Assembly: GCF_910592395.1 (NCBI RefSeq)
Contig: NC_088326.1
Coordinates: 8,807,001 to 8,871,000, forward strand
DNA length: 64,000 nucleotides
Direction: 5' to 3'
Source: Lineus longissimus
Taxonomy: Eukaryota; Nemertea; Pilidiophora; Heteronemertea; Lineidae
Below are positions 1-12,301 of the stretch, in pieces. Each line of letters starts with the position of its first letter. The first letter of the stretch is position 1. A program made the translations under genes and the position numbers. The notes under the pieces are model-generated. The model ran no database searches. It saw only the letters and a list, made by a program, of their open reading frames with translations, and was not told the DNA's origin.

Positions 1-147
1 TGTGCACATTTTTCACTAAAACTGCTGTCCTATCTATATCCCCCCCCCCCCATGGACATATTTGTGAAAATCTGGCCCAAAGTATCAGAATTCTGATACC
101 CTAAGTATACGAATTCTGATATGGGTATCTGAATTCGGATTAAGGAA

Positions 148-312
148 TTGAACCCGAGGCGGAGGACCTTGGTTGAGTTACCAAGACACTCGAGGGTGGA
201 GCTAAAATTTCGTCCAAACCCTCGCCTGTCGGCTCGGGTTTGGACTGTATTTTAGCTCCACCCGAGAGTGTCTTGGTAACTCAACCAAGGTCCTCCGCCT
301 CGGGTTCAATTT
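148..312. repeat. Foldback (hairpin) element A
   Basis: Two arms of about 65-70 bases are inverted complements: GAACCCGAGGCGGAGGACC on the left and GGTCCTCCGCCTCGGGTTC on the right. Both contain GGTGGAGCTAAAAT or its complement near the centre. A related but diverged hairpin is at 40868-41000. The shared right flank (CAATTTCTATTCTA then ACCTCAAA) shows they are one family. Confidence 0.85.
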
Positions 313-2602
313 CTATTCTAAAATACCTCAAACTTAAAAAGATAGGCCACGAAAATAACTTGAATATGTGCAAATTTGGTAAATTCCATCCATCGCCGGT
401 CCGGCCGGAGCGCCGGTAGCGCCGTTGTTTACATTATGTTAGCGCGCAAAGGAAGTCCGCATCGGCTCGCTCAAGTGATGCTAAAATCCGCCCAAATGGG
501 CTATTTGGAGCGTTTTTCTCGGCAAATATGTGTAGTGCTCATTAAAAAACTTAGGGTGGTTGATGCTTCCTTGACTGATTTGTGTTTGAAGCAGTGTTTT
601 GAGAGCCTCAAACTTCTGAAGTGAGGTGAAATTCCTTTGACGTGACGTGTGCATGGTTTCCACATTTTAGTGCAACCCGAGGGAACTTTGGTAGAGCATC
701 TTCGTTGCGTGTCCAAAACACTCCGCTCTCAGAACAAGGCTTATGCATTTTCCATTTAAAAGTTGACTTTACGGTACCAAGGTATTTTAGAATGACCAAT
801 TGAACATTCTCCAGCTTCAAGCGTAGCGGTGTCTAGTATAGGAGACATCACATGTCGTACCGACTTTGATTTGACTTATGTACTATACTTTTAGCATGTT
901 TCTTAACAAGGATGAATTGCTAACCACCTAGTATTCATACGGTGAGCACAATGGCCCCTGTCCATTTCATTATTAAAATACTCAGACCACCAGACCAAAG
1001 GGTTGGGTTGAGAACACTGACTAACTATCCCAATTTTCGATGTCACAAATTCGATGGACAAAGAGAGGCTGTCATAAAACTGATAATTTTCTGTCATATT
1101 AATGGGAAATGGGGTAATTGTAGCCCCTTTGCTCCTATAACTTCAGCTACACAAGATATTTCCCGGGAGCTTCATTGAAACCGCCCACCTCTTCCAATAA
1201 TATTGCCTGACTGTGATTCAGGGCACTTTATCTAAAACAATGCAGCTTAAATAGACAACTCAAGACTTGTGGTCAGGGCCTGCAATTACCCTGTGGTATT
1301 GAGGTGGATAATTTTATGGTGTGTGTGATGGTGAAGGTGTTTGATGTTGAGAATGTGTATGTGCTGAAGTTGAGATTAGTGTTCAGAGACTTCAGCATTT
1401 AAAGGGAGGATTGCTCCGAAACTCTTATAAAATGGGGAGTTTTTATTGGCCCGGGTAAAATCTAAGGCGGGAATAAGCTTTCATTGATAAATCGAAGGAG
1501 TTTCGAGGATCCCAAATCACTAGTAAGGTGCAAGGAATACTGTTTTTTCATTGGTTAACATTTTTGTATCATCTACATATTCTCATCTTGAAAAAAGACA
1601 ACATTTGAGATCAATACGATCAACTTGTACCTTCATTTCGCAACATTATCGGTAATGCACCCTTTGCAGATTCGTAAGGTACTATTTGGACGTTCTATTA
1701 CTATTGACAGCGTAACAGGTCATTATCATCGTAAACTTTATTTATACACAAGAAGACTGTGGCCTCTTTGTAGGCGATTATGTAACCCATATACAGCACC
1801 CGGGGGGGGGGAATCCACGTGCTGCTCCCGAATTTTCAACTCAGAATAAACAAAGTTGTAAGGTTATCCTTATTTGGAAATAGTGACGTCAGACAGAAGT
1901 TGATAATTTCGCGACAGGATGTCACTACTGCAGGCTCCAGACTCGTGGTGGGAACTCATTAAGTTTGATGAAATAATAGTGATGAAAGGAAGCGGTGTGG
2001 TGCAATGATAAAAATAACAATGAAGTGGCCAGGACCATTATTGTCCAATGATGAATATAACAATGATAGTGGTATGTGCCTTTCTGCTGACCGTATAATA
2101 TATTTAGTGGACACTTCATGCTGGTTACCATCGCCAATGTTGTCGCCATCTTTTCAGCTGGAAGTAAACTACTCCATTAGTGTTAGAAAATTGGGAAAAT
2201 AGCCGGTCTTGAAAAAGTGTGGATTATCCTTGGGATATTCCTGATGGGTTTTTCAAATAACCTGAAACTCAGGATTTTGTCTGTTGTGGCTATGTCTCAG
2301 GAGCAGTGAGCTAATGTCCTAAAAATTTACTGTGGAAACCGCTCATAAAATTTCATCTTATGATTCCAGATAACAATAATTTGACCTACTTTTCAAGGTT
2401 ACAGAGGTCAAATAGACTGTTGGTTTCCAGAGCATATCTCTGTAACCATTGATGGAACTGGGCACTTCATCTTTTGGTGGTAAAAAGGTCTTTTGGTGTC
2501 ATTGTGCTATTTGGCAGTTTCCAAGATATTCGACTATGCTCAGCCCCAGAGAAGGCTCTTTGTTAACTTTGGCTGAACGCTGCTACCTATAATCATGAAA
2601 TT

Positions 2603-3105
2603 TTTATTATTATTATTATTATTATAAAACATTTCTATAGCGCCCTATTCATAAAAGCAATGCTCTAAGGCACTTTACATTTAAAACATTCATTCATCAC
2701 AGACATGACATACGAAATATAAAAACACAGCTCCGAAAGTTAAGAAATACAATAATGTTTTCTAAAAAGATGTGTCTTTAAACGACCCTTAAGAGATTGA
2801 ACACTTGGTGACCCTCTGATCGTTGCCGGCAGTGCATTCCACAGACCAGGAGCAACTTGTCCCAATGACCTCCGGCCGTATCTTTTAGTGCGAGTCCTTG
2901 GCACAGACAAGAGGCCCTTGTCCGCGGAACGCAACTGCCGGTTTGGCACATGCTTTACAATAAGATCATCGAAATACTCTGGTGCTAAGCCATTTAAAAC
3001 CTTGTACAATAAAAGCAGCAGCTTGAACTGAATATGTAAGTGGACAGGTAACCAGTGCAACCCCTGAAGAACTGGACTGTGGACTGTGGACACTGTTTTC
3101 AATAA
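2603..3105 (-). mobile_element. Non-LTR retrotransposon (CR1/L2-like) 3' end, 5'-truncated
   Basis: A minus-strand open frame at 2740-3102 encodes about 120 residues of the C-terminal end of a LINE reverse-transcriptase ORF: LQGLHWLPVHLHIQFKLL, then VPRTRTKRYGRRS and LWNALPATIR. The element's 3' tail lies at lower coordinates and is a (TAA/ATT)n run (about 2605-2630) next to an ATAGCGCC motif typical of this LINE group. The rest of the element is missing, as expected for a 5'-truncated insertion. Confidence 0.85.
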
Positions 3106-3549
3106 ACCTACTTTGGTTTGTCAATCACATTCTATTTTACAATTCGGCATTCTCAAAGGGAAAGCTTCTAATTCATGAAGTGAATATACTCTCAACAATG
3201 TGGACATATTTTCGTCATTCCCGCATAACTGTTCAACAGTCAACATCCAACGACAATCCCACTCGACAAAAAGTAATATTAATTCATATCAAATACCTTA
3301 AAAACCTTTTATTTGATTTTAAAAGCAGTTATCGAGTAAACGGACACCACCCAAAATATCCACAAAATAAACAGACAAATGACTGCAAAAATGCATTTTC
3401 CCAAAAACCAGCGATTTATACCAAATGAATCTGACGTTAGACAAAATTAATACAAATTTAACTAGGCTATGCAAAATAATAGGACCTGTAGTGATAGATT
3501 TCAAGGAGTAAAATCGACGAAGAAAAAAAAAGGGAGGCAAAAATAAGGA

Positions 3550-4475
3550 TCACATTGTGAACCAAAATGTTACCGTTATTGGTTTCCGAGGCATATTTCA
3601 ATATGTAACTATTGATGCTTGGCTTTGTTTGGAATAAAGATGTTCTAGTGCCACTTTTTGACTTGGCCCAAGCAGGGGTGCTTTGTGAAAAACTTCTTTA
3701 AGCCGTATTGAAATGAATGCTGCGAGTTACATTTGTAAAATCATGATATCCTTTCTCGCTCACCATAGGGGAGTCTATACAATACCGCAGTGTCCGTCGA
3801 CGTATCCTGTTTAAAAACAGTGGCACGTTTCTTAAACGTTAGGGCTATGAACTTGAAACTTTGTACACAGGACCCCCAGGCCCCAGGTCAGATGACTTCT
3901 GACAATGAATTTTGGTTCGATCTGATTCTTGACTTGGCCACCAGGGGGCCAGAAGTGGAAACCTAAAAAGTGTGATATTTCTGTTTTGAGTGACTTGTTT
4001 TCGAAAAAAAATTGATGGTAGGTTCTCCTAGTAGCAAGGATACATCACATATCATATAGGTTTTTGATTCGACCTAATTTTCAAGGTCAGATACGTCAAA
4101 TGGCGTAAATTGGCCGTTTGAGTGTAACTATGGCACGTTTCTTAACTGCTAAAGCTATGAACTTGAAATTTGGTACACATGACTCCCTATGACATGTAAC
4201 CTCGGACACCGAATTTTGATCCAATCTGATTCTCGGCTTGGCCACCAGGAGGCCAAAACTAAAAAATGAAGAGTGTGCAATATCTCGCTAATTGGTGACT
4301 TGTTTTCGATGATGTTTTTATGATAGGTACTCCAAGCAACGATACATCACATGTCATACCGACTTTGGTTTGACCTACATACCATACATGTAGCATGTTT
4401 CTTAACCAGGATGAATTCCTTACCACCAAATATCTATACGCTGAGCACAATGGCACTTGGCCGTTTCATTACTGC
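3550..4475 (+). repeat. Old copies of dispersed modular repeat M1
   Basis: Two modules about 307 bases apart begin with GGCACGTTTCTTAA (3822, 4129) and share GACTTGGCCACCAGGGGGCC-type and TTTTCAAGGTCAGA segments. The end GAGCACAATGGC (4443) matches the 3' end of the full copies at 33.2 and 48.1 kb. Other fragments of the family are at about 820-985, 11440-11600, 32350-32780, 56130-56340 and, inverted, 21130-21500. Confidence 0.75.
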
Positions 4476-4550
4476 GGACAGTCATCAGACTAAATCAGAT
4501 AATACACAAGTTTTTAACATAAAATGTGTCCATAACAATTGATGCTCAAA

Positions 4551-4773
4551 TGTGACTCGCTCTACCAAAACTAGGCGCTTGTCGCATCTGAACTTGACAG
4601 GTTGATACGGACTTGTTGTTCATTTCCCTATTGTAGACCTTTTGTGAAATCTATTACAAACTGATTTGGTCACATTTCACAAAAGGTCTACAATAGGGAA
4701 ATGAACAAGAAGTCCGTATCAACCTGTCAAGTTCAGATGCGACAAGCGCCTAGTTTTGGTAGAGCGGGTCACA
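4551..4773. mobile_element. TGTGACCC hairpin MITE, subfamily 1
   Basis: The element begins TGTGACTCGC and ends GCGGGTCACA, with arms of over 80 bases that are near-perfect inverted complements, so the whole element is a hairpin. A close copy is at 20225-20447. It has no coding capacity. Confidence 0.85.
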
Positions 4774-5113
4774 AATTTTCATCATTGATTTCTATGATGG
4801 TTTTATAGTGCTATTGTGTACTAGGCACTTTCGTTCATCAGTCAAATCTTGTCTTGTCTTGTCTTCTCACAAATCTCATGAATACTAAGTTCACTTCACC
4901 TTCAACGTCTGTGGCCTAAGGCCAAGGGATTATGCTCGCTTTGCGATGCTATTTTTGATTATCCAATTTATTGGTAAAATGGATTAGGAGGCCTTAATTG
5001 AAGCTTAGGTTTTTCCTTTTTCATTGCAGAATTCAAGGTGCTGTCAACTGTGATGTTTGTGTTTGCCATGGCTGGCAGAGATGTATTATCTTGTCTTTGT
5101 TTCTTTTTTCCAG

Positions 5114-5188
5114 TTGCCTCAGTTGTGAGTGTCAAGAGAGAGAGATCGCTGAGCCCCCCATCAACAACTGAAAACAATACACACCACT
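5114..5188 (+). CDS. shn: Schnurri/HIVEP exon (first recognised coding exon)
   Basis: Small internal exon between a pyrimidine tract plus CAG (ending 5113) and a GT donor (5189). It encodes about 25 residues rich in charged and Ser/Pro residues (KRERSLSPPS). The last base plus the next exon's first two bases form a Cys codon, so the frame runs cleanly into the 4.1-kb exon. It begins in the middle of a codon (needs one base from upstream), so at least one earlier exon exists. I could not identify that exon in positions 1-5113. The open frame also extends 5' of the acceptor, so a longer exon cannot be fully excluded. Confidence 0.6.
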
Positions 5189-5294
5189 GTGAGTTTTTTT
5201 ACATTTTTCATAATCTTCTTTGGGTTGTGAATTTCCTGTGTAATGATGGAATGGGGTGGGAGAGGGGACCTACTGATTTTTGGCCCGATCCAAT

Positions 5295-5735
5295 ATGAGA
5301 CAAGACCACCATTGAATATTCCCAGGTTGGAGGTTCCAGACCTATCAATTAGACGCGAGTATGTTTTTAACTGTCAAGTGCATATTTGGAGAGGAATTGA
5401 AAAGATATTTGGTGTGGCAAGTTTACAGATATAAAGAAATTATTTGATGAAAAAGATTTGAATTTTGCTAATTTGGCAAAAGGGGGCGTGTTTTGAGATT
5501 TTTCTGTCAGTTAGCTGAAAAGAGTGGAAATATCTATATAAAGATCTAGAAATATATAACGTCTGTCCAATTAGTTGATTATCAAAAAATTTCTGTGGTC
5601 AAGTACCAGTTTACTTTTCACCATTTACTTGCCCGACTGTCCGGAATATCGTATCAAAATTTCAGATTCACAACCCCATGCAGTATTTGATGTGACGCGG
5701 TCAAACATTGACAATTTTATGACTGTGATAGAAAA
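5295..5735 (+). mobile_element. TGAGACAAGACCAC MITE, copy 1
   Basis: Similar along most of its length to 55196-55632. That copy has inverted ends (TGAGACAAGACCAC and GTGGTCTTGTCTCA). This copy keeps the left end and the internal sequence, but its right end has diverged. It lies in the intron just after the first recognised Schnurri exon. Confidence 0.75.
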
Positions 5736-6061
5736 AGATAGTTACTAGATCATTTTGTACAGATTTGTCTGGAAATAAACTGCACAGAACTAAAAATGCA
5801 AAATAATGCACAGTGTTGCCAGTGTTCATGTAATTATACACACAAAACCTTTATTTCATTGTTCCCAAAAATTTTTTTTTAATTGCATGATTGCAGAGGT
5901 CAGATAAAAAAAAAATCTTCAAAGAAATCCAACCAGTATTTTGTGCTCCAGGGCCCAAATTGTTGAGGACAAAGAATACATGATTGGCCTTCAATTGTGT
6001 ATCAATTCCTGTTAAACTCACATGACCAGACTGGCTCCAATGGTTTCTTAATTTTTTTCAG

Positions 6062-9000
6062 GCAAGAAAAGATGTGTGTCGCCATCTGATGGGACGACTC
6101 AAGAGACCACAGAAAAAAGTAAGGCCACGGAAGAAGCACCAAGTCCCGACAGCTCTAAAGATGGTGATTCTGATCTTGGTAGCGCGGCGCGTAACCGCTC
6201 TCTCGAAGCATTGTTCAAAGTGACTGACTCGGAGCTGCAGAGTATTACCTCTAAGGTTAAAGTCCCAATCATAGCAACTGAGGCTTTGACGTCTTCACCA
6301 GGTTCCGTCCAAGAAGTGCATGTATCCGTTGAGAATTCTGCCGCAAACACAGTTGTAGAAGCTGTGGAAGCCATCAGTACCACACCACCTAGTGGTGAGG
6401 TTGAAATGGTACAAATTGTTACCGTGGTTCCCGAGGATATGATTACTTATCAATATCTAAATGCAGATAATGCAAATCAAAAATTTCAGTTGAAGTCGGA
6501 CTCTTCGGAAGATCACGGTTATCAAATTGTCTATGTAAATCCAGATAATTCACGACAAATGGAACAGAACGTCCATTTAGCATATCCGGCACAAACAGTG
6601 TATCAAGATTTACAGGTTGTGCAAAATCCACAACAGCCCAGTTCAAGTCCTTCAACGCCATCAGCCGCAACACCTAACCAAGAAATTGCCCGGAAACGAA
6701 AATATTCAGCGCAAAAACCTGGCCGGCATATTTGTCCATATTGCAGTCGGGGTTGTGCCAAGCCGTCAGTGCTGGAGAAGCACATCCGCGCTCATACGAA
6801 TGAACGGCCTTACCCTTGTGTTCCCTGTGGATTTTCATTCAAGACTAAAAGTAACTTGTACAAACATTGTAAATCCCGCGCCCATGCTATTAAGATTGGT
6901 CACTCTGCGGCGAGCATTGACGAGATGGACTTAAATAAATCAACAGATAAAGATGACATAGGGGAAGGAAGTGATATCTCTGAGAGTGAATTAGATGGTG
7001 ATGATGGAGGTACCCATATTGAAATGATGCCACCAGCGAGAAGGTTGGATAGCCAGGGCCAGTCAACAGACTCTGATTGTGCTGCAGCCTTATCTGTGGC
7101 AGGATTATATACGGGGAGAGTAAGCATGCAAAGTGAGGCACCGTCGACTAAACATGATGAAGTTGTCATAATAACTGACATTCAGGACAAAACTGCCTCA
7201 TCGAATTGGCAACTTCAAAGACCAAATGTAGGCCAAATTACAAAGTCACATTCGTTTACCATGCATCAAGGGGAGGATGAAAAGTTACTTTTTTCATCTG
7301 GGAGTTTTGATTCGGCGGCGGCTGGAATATCACGAGCAGAAAAACAGTCGAAATTTCTCCTCCGAAGTGCCTCGGAGCCATCCAAGTCAATGACACCGGA
7401 AATGCTGAATCAGAGGATTTCTGCCCTGATATCCGCCAATGATGCAGTTTTGTCTACACCAATGGCTGACCCACCCCGACCAAAGAGATTATCACGGCAA
7501 AACAGTGAAAATAAGGAATATACACAACCAAGGTTGTTGCTGCAACAGGGATATCAACAACCAGCTGGGAACGTTGTTATGGTTAGTTCAAACCAGATAC
7601 AGACAGAGGGGGTGAGAATTATGCCAAAACCACAGGTAGTGACCCCTGTCCCACAAGAGCAGTACTATATAATTGGGGATCATGTAGGCATGAGCAGCCA
7701 AATGCAGGTGCCAAGACTTGAACTTGCCACTCCCGTCGAGATGGAGCGCCAACGACCACAAGAAATCAAAATACAGATTCAGTTACCAAAACCTGAGACA
7801 AGAGCTCCTACGCGTGAAGGTGTCACTACAATATCTCGATCAAGTAGTGTCATCAAAGATTTACTCCTGAGGAATCAAAGCCCATCACAGGTTGCTGTGG
7901 TACCTACAGAAAATCAACCAAATATTCGCAGAATGCTGAGTGCACCACAAATGTCTCAACCTAAAATTGACCATATCGTCGTTGAGGAGATTGAAGGGGG
8001 TCACCTTGTCATAGCAGATTCTGTGGAGGTTGATCTTCTTGATCAGTCTCATAGTAATGCTCCATACTTGGCTGCTGATCGATTAGACACCCGTGGTCAT
8101 ATATCCCGTGCGAAAAGTCTTGAGATTTCTGCGTCTGGAATACCACATTTTGGTCGATTACATGCCTCTTCATCCTTGTCACTGTCAAGTATCCCAGGAG
8201 CATTACAGAGGTCCGCATCTCTTGGCCATCACCCAGGTGGCTCAAACAGCTCCCTGTCGCAACCGAATTTGGCACAGATGACGTCATTCCAGAGACAAAC
8301 TAGTACAGAAACACCACCAAACCAAAGCCATGCAAGCTCTCATTCTTTGCAGAAGTTGCGTGGGAAGATTTTGATGCGTCGGTCAATGAGTGCAGAGCGT
8401 GTTGTCGAAGATGAGTCAATAGTGAAGCCTGACACACCAAAGATATCGCTAAGCAAACAGGTGACCACACCACAGAAACGTAAGGAAGCATACAAGTCAA
8501 CATCACTTGGGAGAAGTTCTCTGACTAGCAGTTTGAAGCAGGCGTCAGTAGAACGACAGCCATCCGTGGAGAAGCAAGTATCATTCGATATTGATGGCGA
8601 AGAGAAGCAGAAGGAACGAAGATCTAAAACTGACACGAAGGATGATTATGATAGGCTGCATGTATTCTCTCGAACTCAGTCAGAACCTGCAATGGGTTTA
8701 CAGCACAGCGGGGAGCAGATGCGGGACGAACTAGCCATGCCTGTAGCAGTGGCAATACAACCAGAACCACGCTCAGATCTGGTCGGTCAGTCACTACTAG
8801 GACTCCTGCCAATGCCACCAAGGGAAGTACAGGATGTTGTTGCCACAGGAAAAAAGGTCATAAGTGTTTCCCTGCCAGGGTCAAGTCAGCAAGCATTTAT
8901 TCTGCCAGTCAACCAGAGTTTTCAATTCTTCCGTCAGCCAAGGTTAGCAATTGCACCACTCCACCTTGGCCGCATGTATGGCAATCAGATGGTATCAACT

Positions 9001-10169
9001 AGCCCCAGCAGCTCCTTCAAGTTCGCTACTTCACCAAAGGATTCACCAAATATATCCCCAGTGAAAGAGCCTGGGAAAATTGTCATGCGTGTACCGGCTG
9101 ATTTAAAGTCGTCATCAATTCATAATCTCCCTCCAGAGAAAGCAATGTCTTTACTGTTATTGGGGCACAACTATCCATCACTTCGTATGTCCTCCAATTT
9201 GTCTTTCTGTTCTTTGCAAGGGACGCAACCAATGTACGTACCCATAGGAAGCAGCAATAAGATATCTATGTACTCAAATTGGAAGACAGCCAGTCATAAC
9301 CCAAACCCGATGGGCCTGTCAAGCAAGGCACTGTTCTCTCTCTATCGGACGCGCAAGTGGTCATCGCGTGAGTACTTTGTGACAGCACCCACCCAGGCAG
9401 CCAACACTGGAGTCCTCACCCACAGCAGTGCATGGAACTTCTTCAACAATGTGAAAACTCCTGCCCAGCGGAACATGACAGCACCAGTTATTTCCAGCCA
9501 GATTTCACCTTCGAAGGTGAAACCAGATTTAATCACATCCCCACAGAGAGCAAAAGATGACTCAAATATTCTGATGACAAAGATGACAAAGTTCATTAAA
9601 CTGCCGCAGGTGACAAAACAGGCATCACTAGATGAAAATGCTCTTCGACGAAATTCAGAGAACCGTGAACTGAAACGGTCGCTTTCTGAAATGGTGACTC
9701 CAAAGCGTGTGAAGATATTCAAAGGAGGCTGGAAGTCCGAGGAAGAGTATATCTATGTGCGTGGCCGCGGCCGTGGAAAATATGTGTGCGAGGAATGTGG
9801 CATCAGGTGCAAGAAACCCAGCATGCTGAAGAAGCATATCCGCACTCACACTGACGTTAGACCTTATGTTTGTAAGCATTGCAGTTTCTCATTCAAGACC
9901 AAGGGCAATCTCACCAAGCACATGAAGTCTAAAACTCACCAGAGGAAGTGTGTTGAACTTGGTGTCTTGCCAGTACCAATTTGTATTGATGACTCGCAGA
10001 TTGATTTGGAGGCCCTCGCACGTCAGGCCAGGTTGACCAAGGCACAGAAGGATCTTGAGGATGAAGTTGGCATGAATTCTGACGATGATGGAGAGGATGA
10101 CGATGATGATGACGATGACGATGGTGATGATGGGGAGGATATGGAGATTGATGATGAAGAAGAGACAAG
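6062..10169 (+). CDS. shn: Schnurri/HIVEP giant exon with both ZAS zinc-finger pairs
   Basis: A single 4.1-kb exon, about 1,369 codons, with acceptor TTTTTTTCAG and donor ACAAG|GTGAGA. Two C2H2 pairs are visible. The first lies at about 6727-6890 (HICPYCSRGCAKPSVLEKH followed by a second finger ending H-x5-H). The second lies at about 9781-9945 (YVCEECGIRCKKPSMLKKH and a similar H-x5-H finger). A run of Asp/Glu follows at about 10080-10165. Paired fingers plus an acidic tract are the ZAS-domain signature of the HIVEP/Schnurri family, large nuclear factors that bind kappaB-like and Smad-bound BMP-responsive enhancers. A basic RKRK nuclear-localisation-like motif precedes the first pair. The long linker is Ser/Thr/Gln-rich and carries several RSxS/RTxSEP sites typical of basophilic kinases and 14-3-3 binding. 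A giant central exon is also typical of vertebrate HIVEP genes. Family assignment is very secure; orthology to a particular vertebrate paralogue is not implied. Confidence 0.95.
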
Positions 10170-10322
10170 GTGAGATCATCATATTGATCCAGTTCATTCT
10201 AAAGCTGTGCGCATGAAATGATGTCATTTTTCTATTGACCTGCATGCAGCCTCTGCATAAATTGCTTTCACAGCCACATTCCTCATTCAGTGAGGTATCA
10301 AACATTCTTAGATGTAAACTGA

Positions 10323-10610
10323 TGAGGAACCTGCAGAACTGAAAATCCAGATGGCAGCACTAGTACTAAAAGGTACACTTTCAGTGCATTTTCCATTTAA
10401 ATTAAGTTTTGTTGATTTTCTCCCTAAAATTCATCAAAATAGAATTAAGGACCAATAAAACAACATTTTTGGTGCTCTTTCCCCATGTAGAGTAACTGAG
10501 GGATGAAAAATGCTATAATCATTGACCCATAAAATGACTTTCTCATTACAACCATGGTCCACTTGCCTGCAGGGCCCCCTATTGGCAGGTTTGGTTGTGC
10601 AGGTTCCTCA
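10323..10610. mobile_element. GAGGAACCTGCA MITE, copy 1
   Basis: Inverted ends (GAGGAACCTGCA and TGCAGGTTCCTC) about 288 bases apart. A second copy lies in opposite orientation at 55779-56066 and is similar throughout (CATCTGGATTTT/AAAATCCAGATG, CCATGGTTGTAATGAGAAA and its complement). No coding capacity. Confidence 0.85.
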
Positions 10611-10742
10611 TTAAACCCTAAAAGCACTGAATCAATTGGGCAGTTTTTATGTGATTATGTCAATGGTTTTTTTCAAGTGTCATATATAGGTGCCTATACC
10701 CCTGGCCATCATCCTTGCTTCAAAGGTTTGGTCTGTTTTCAG

Positions 10743-10934
10743 GGAAAGTGTGAACGTTTTATCAAGTCTTGAGATGGCTGAACCAGATCATGAGGAAGAA
10801 GTGGTGACAGTTGAAACACCAGAGAAGACGAGAGCAAATGCAGCCCCTGCCTATGTGGCCATCCGAGGGGAGCAGGGCAATCAGCCAACATTTGCTAAAG
10901 TCATCCTGGATGGTGAGAAGATTTCTGAACAAAG
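10743..10934 (+). CDS. shn: Schnurri/HIVEP exon 3, acidic linker, with GC splice donor
   Basis: Encodes about 64 residues, acidic and then mixed polar (MAEPDHEEEVVTVETPEK and on). The acceptor is TTTTCAG. Phase matches the previous exon (two bases carried over). The frame needs the exon to end at 10934, where the donor reads AAAG|GCAAGT, a GC-AG donor with otherwise perfect consensus. Using it joins in frame to the exon at 13499. A pogo-like MITE begins eight bases into the intron. The family conservation of this linker is not known to me. The evidence is the open frame, the splice sites and the phase agreement. Confidence 0.75.
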
Positions 10935-10941
10935 GCAAGTA

Positions 10942-11119
10942 CAGTAGAACATCTCCATTAAGGACACCCCCTGTACTGACAAGTGCTGTCCTTAATAGAG
11001 AGGTGTCCTGATTAGAGAGGTCAATTTGAATGGAAACAAGCAATTTGGGACCCAAACTAGTGTCCTTAATACAGAGGTTGTCCTTAATAGAGAGGTGTCC
11101 GCTAACAGAGGTTCCACTG
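10942..11119 (-). mobile_element. pogo-like MITE, copy 1
   Basis: Ends CAGTAGAAC and GTTCCACTG flanked by TA on both sides, the TA target duplication of Tc1/mariner-pogo elements. The inside carries AGAGAGGTGTCC and AATTTGAATGGAAACAA, reverse complement of the commoner orientation. It starts eight bases inside a Schnurri intron. Confidence 0.88.
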
Positions 11120-11904
11120 TAGTAAATCTAGAACTGTTGTTAATGATCATCTACAAGGTGACACAAAAAAGATTATGCACTCCCAAAAAGTACTTTGAAT
11201 TTTTACCAGATTTTTGCCATGTGCAGCTGAGATCAAAACCTTTGGTTTCCAGATGGATGGTTCTCATTACAGTTCATTACCCACATTAATTGTTGCACAA
11301 TAAGCAATGACACTTCTGTAGCTGAACAGGTCATTAACCAAACTCTCAGACCATGGTAAAACAATGAAACGTGATTGTTTTGATGTCATAAGGGTGGTGT
11401 AACGTGGACATTTAATCCTTTTTGTTAGTCAATATGATACAGCAGTCTTTGTCGTTCGTCGTTGTGAAAATGCACAAAGTGTGATATCTGGCTTCTTTTT
11501 TTTATTACTTATTCGATTTCAATAAAATGTTTTTGGTAGATACTCCTAGCAAGAATACATCACATGTCACACAGTCAACATTTTGCTGTCTGGTTGTATG
11601 TTTAAAGGTACTGGATGTGGCCGAAATTTGGTAAAAATTAAATTGTCTAAAAATCTGATTGGTTATCGCTCTAATGACGTCATCCTTCCAAAATATCAGT
11701 ATAAAAAAAGGTTCCAGTGAATGCAGAATTATATTTTATGAAATGTATGGCTATCATTCTGGGCTGTATATGATCTACTATAGCACATTTATCACAAATG
11801 GACAATTAAAGATAATAATGAATATAGAAAATAATGTATGGGCTTCTTTCCAAGTCAAGGTGTTTATACGTGACTCATCTGTCAAACCTAAGCGCTCAGA
11901 CATA

Positions 11905-12094
11905 TGTGACCCGTCACAGCCAAACCAGGCGCTTGTCGCACAGAAGATAAGCCTTAATGACACCAGGAGATAATGGAAGAAATTGATGTGCTCATATTTC
12001 ACAAAAGGCAGACAACAGAGAAATGAATAAACAGTCCTTCTCAACCTGCCAAGTTCAGAGCGACATGCGCCTGGTTTTGCTGTGACGGGTCACA
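11905..12094. mobile_element. TGTGACCC hairpin MITE, subfamily 2
   Basis: Begins TGTGACCCGTCACAGC and ends GCTGTGACGGGTCACA, with CAGGCGC...GTCGCA inside each arm. Close relatives are at 36888-37077 and 45430-45617. Confidence 0.85.
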
Positions 12095-12301
12095 AATTGA
12101 TGACGTCACATTACTGGCAGCCAATGATGTATCTGACCACGTTACTTGCAAGATGAATCACTGAATCAAACAGATGTGTGCTGATATTCTTGGTTAAATG
12201 TCCATGTTTAGGGTTTTTGGCTCCTCACAGTCCTTGGAATGAGACGTGAAACCGAGGTTCCCTGTATCTGGTGTCTATACCAGGTCAATCAAAAGACCTT
12301 A

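Larger units (their letters stand above)
1..5113. other. Upstream non-coding region, mostly repeats
   Basis: No coding exon was identified. It holds a foldback at 148-312, old pieces of dispersed modular repeats (about 820-985, 2290-2600, 3550-4470), a minus-strand LINE end (2603-3105), a hairpin MITE (4551-4773), a C-run at 40-52 and a G-run near 1800. Stretches 990-2230 and 3130-3540 show no recognisable feature. Schnurri 5' UTR, promoter or small upstream exons may be here but cannot be pointed to. Confidence 0.6.

Noticed and set aside
5038-5298. 86-codon frame with a hydrophobic start as a small secreted or membrane protein
   Set aside because: It overlaps the Schnurri exon at 5114-5188, and its hydrophobic part is the translated pyrimidine tract of the acceptor.
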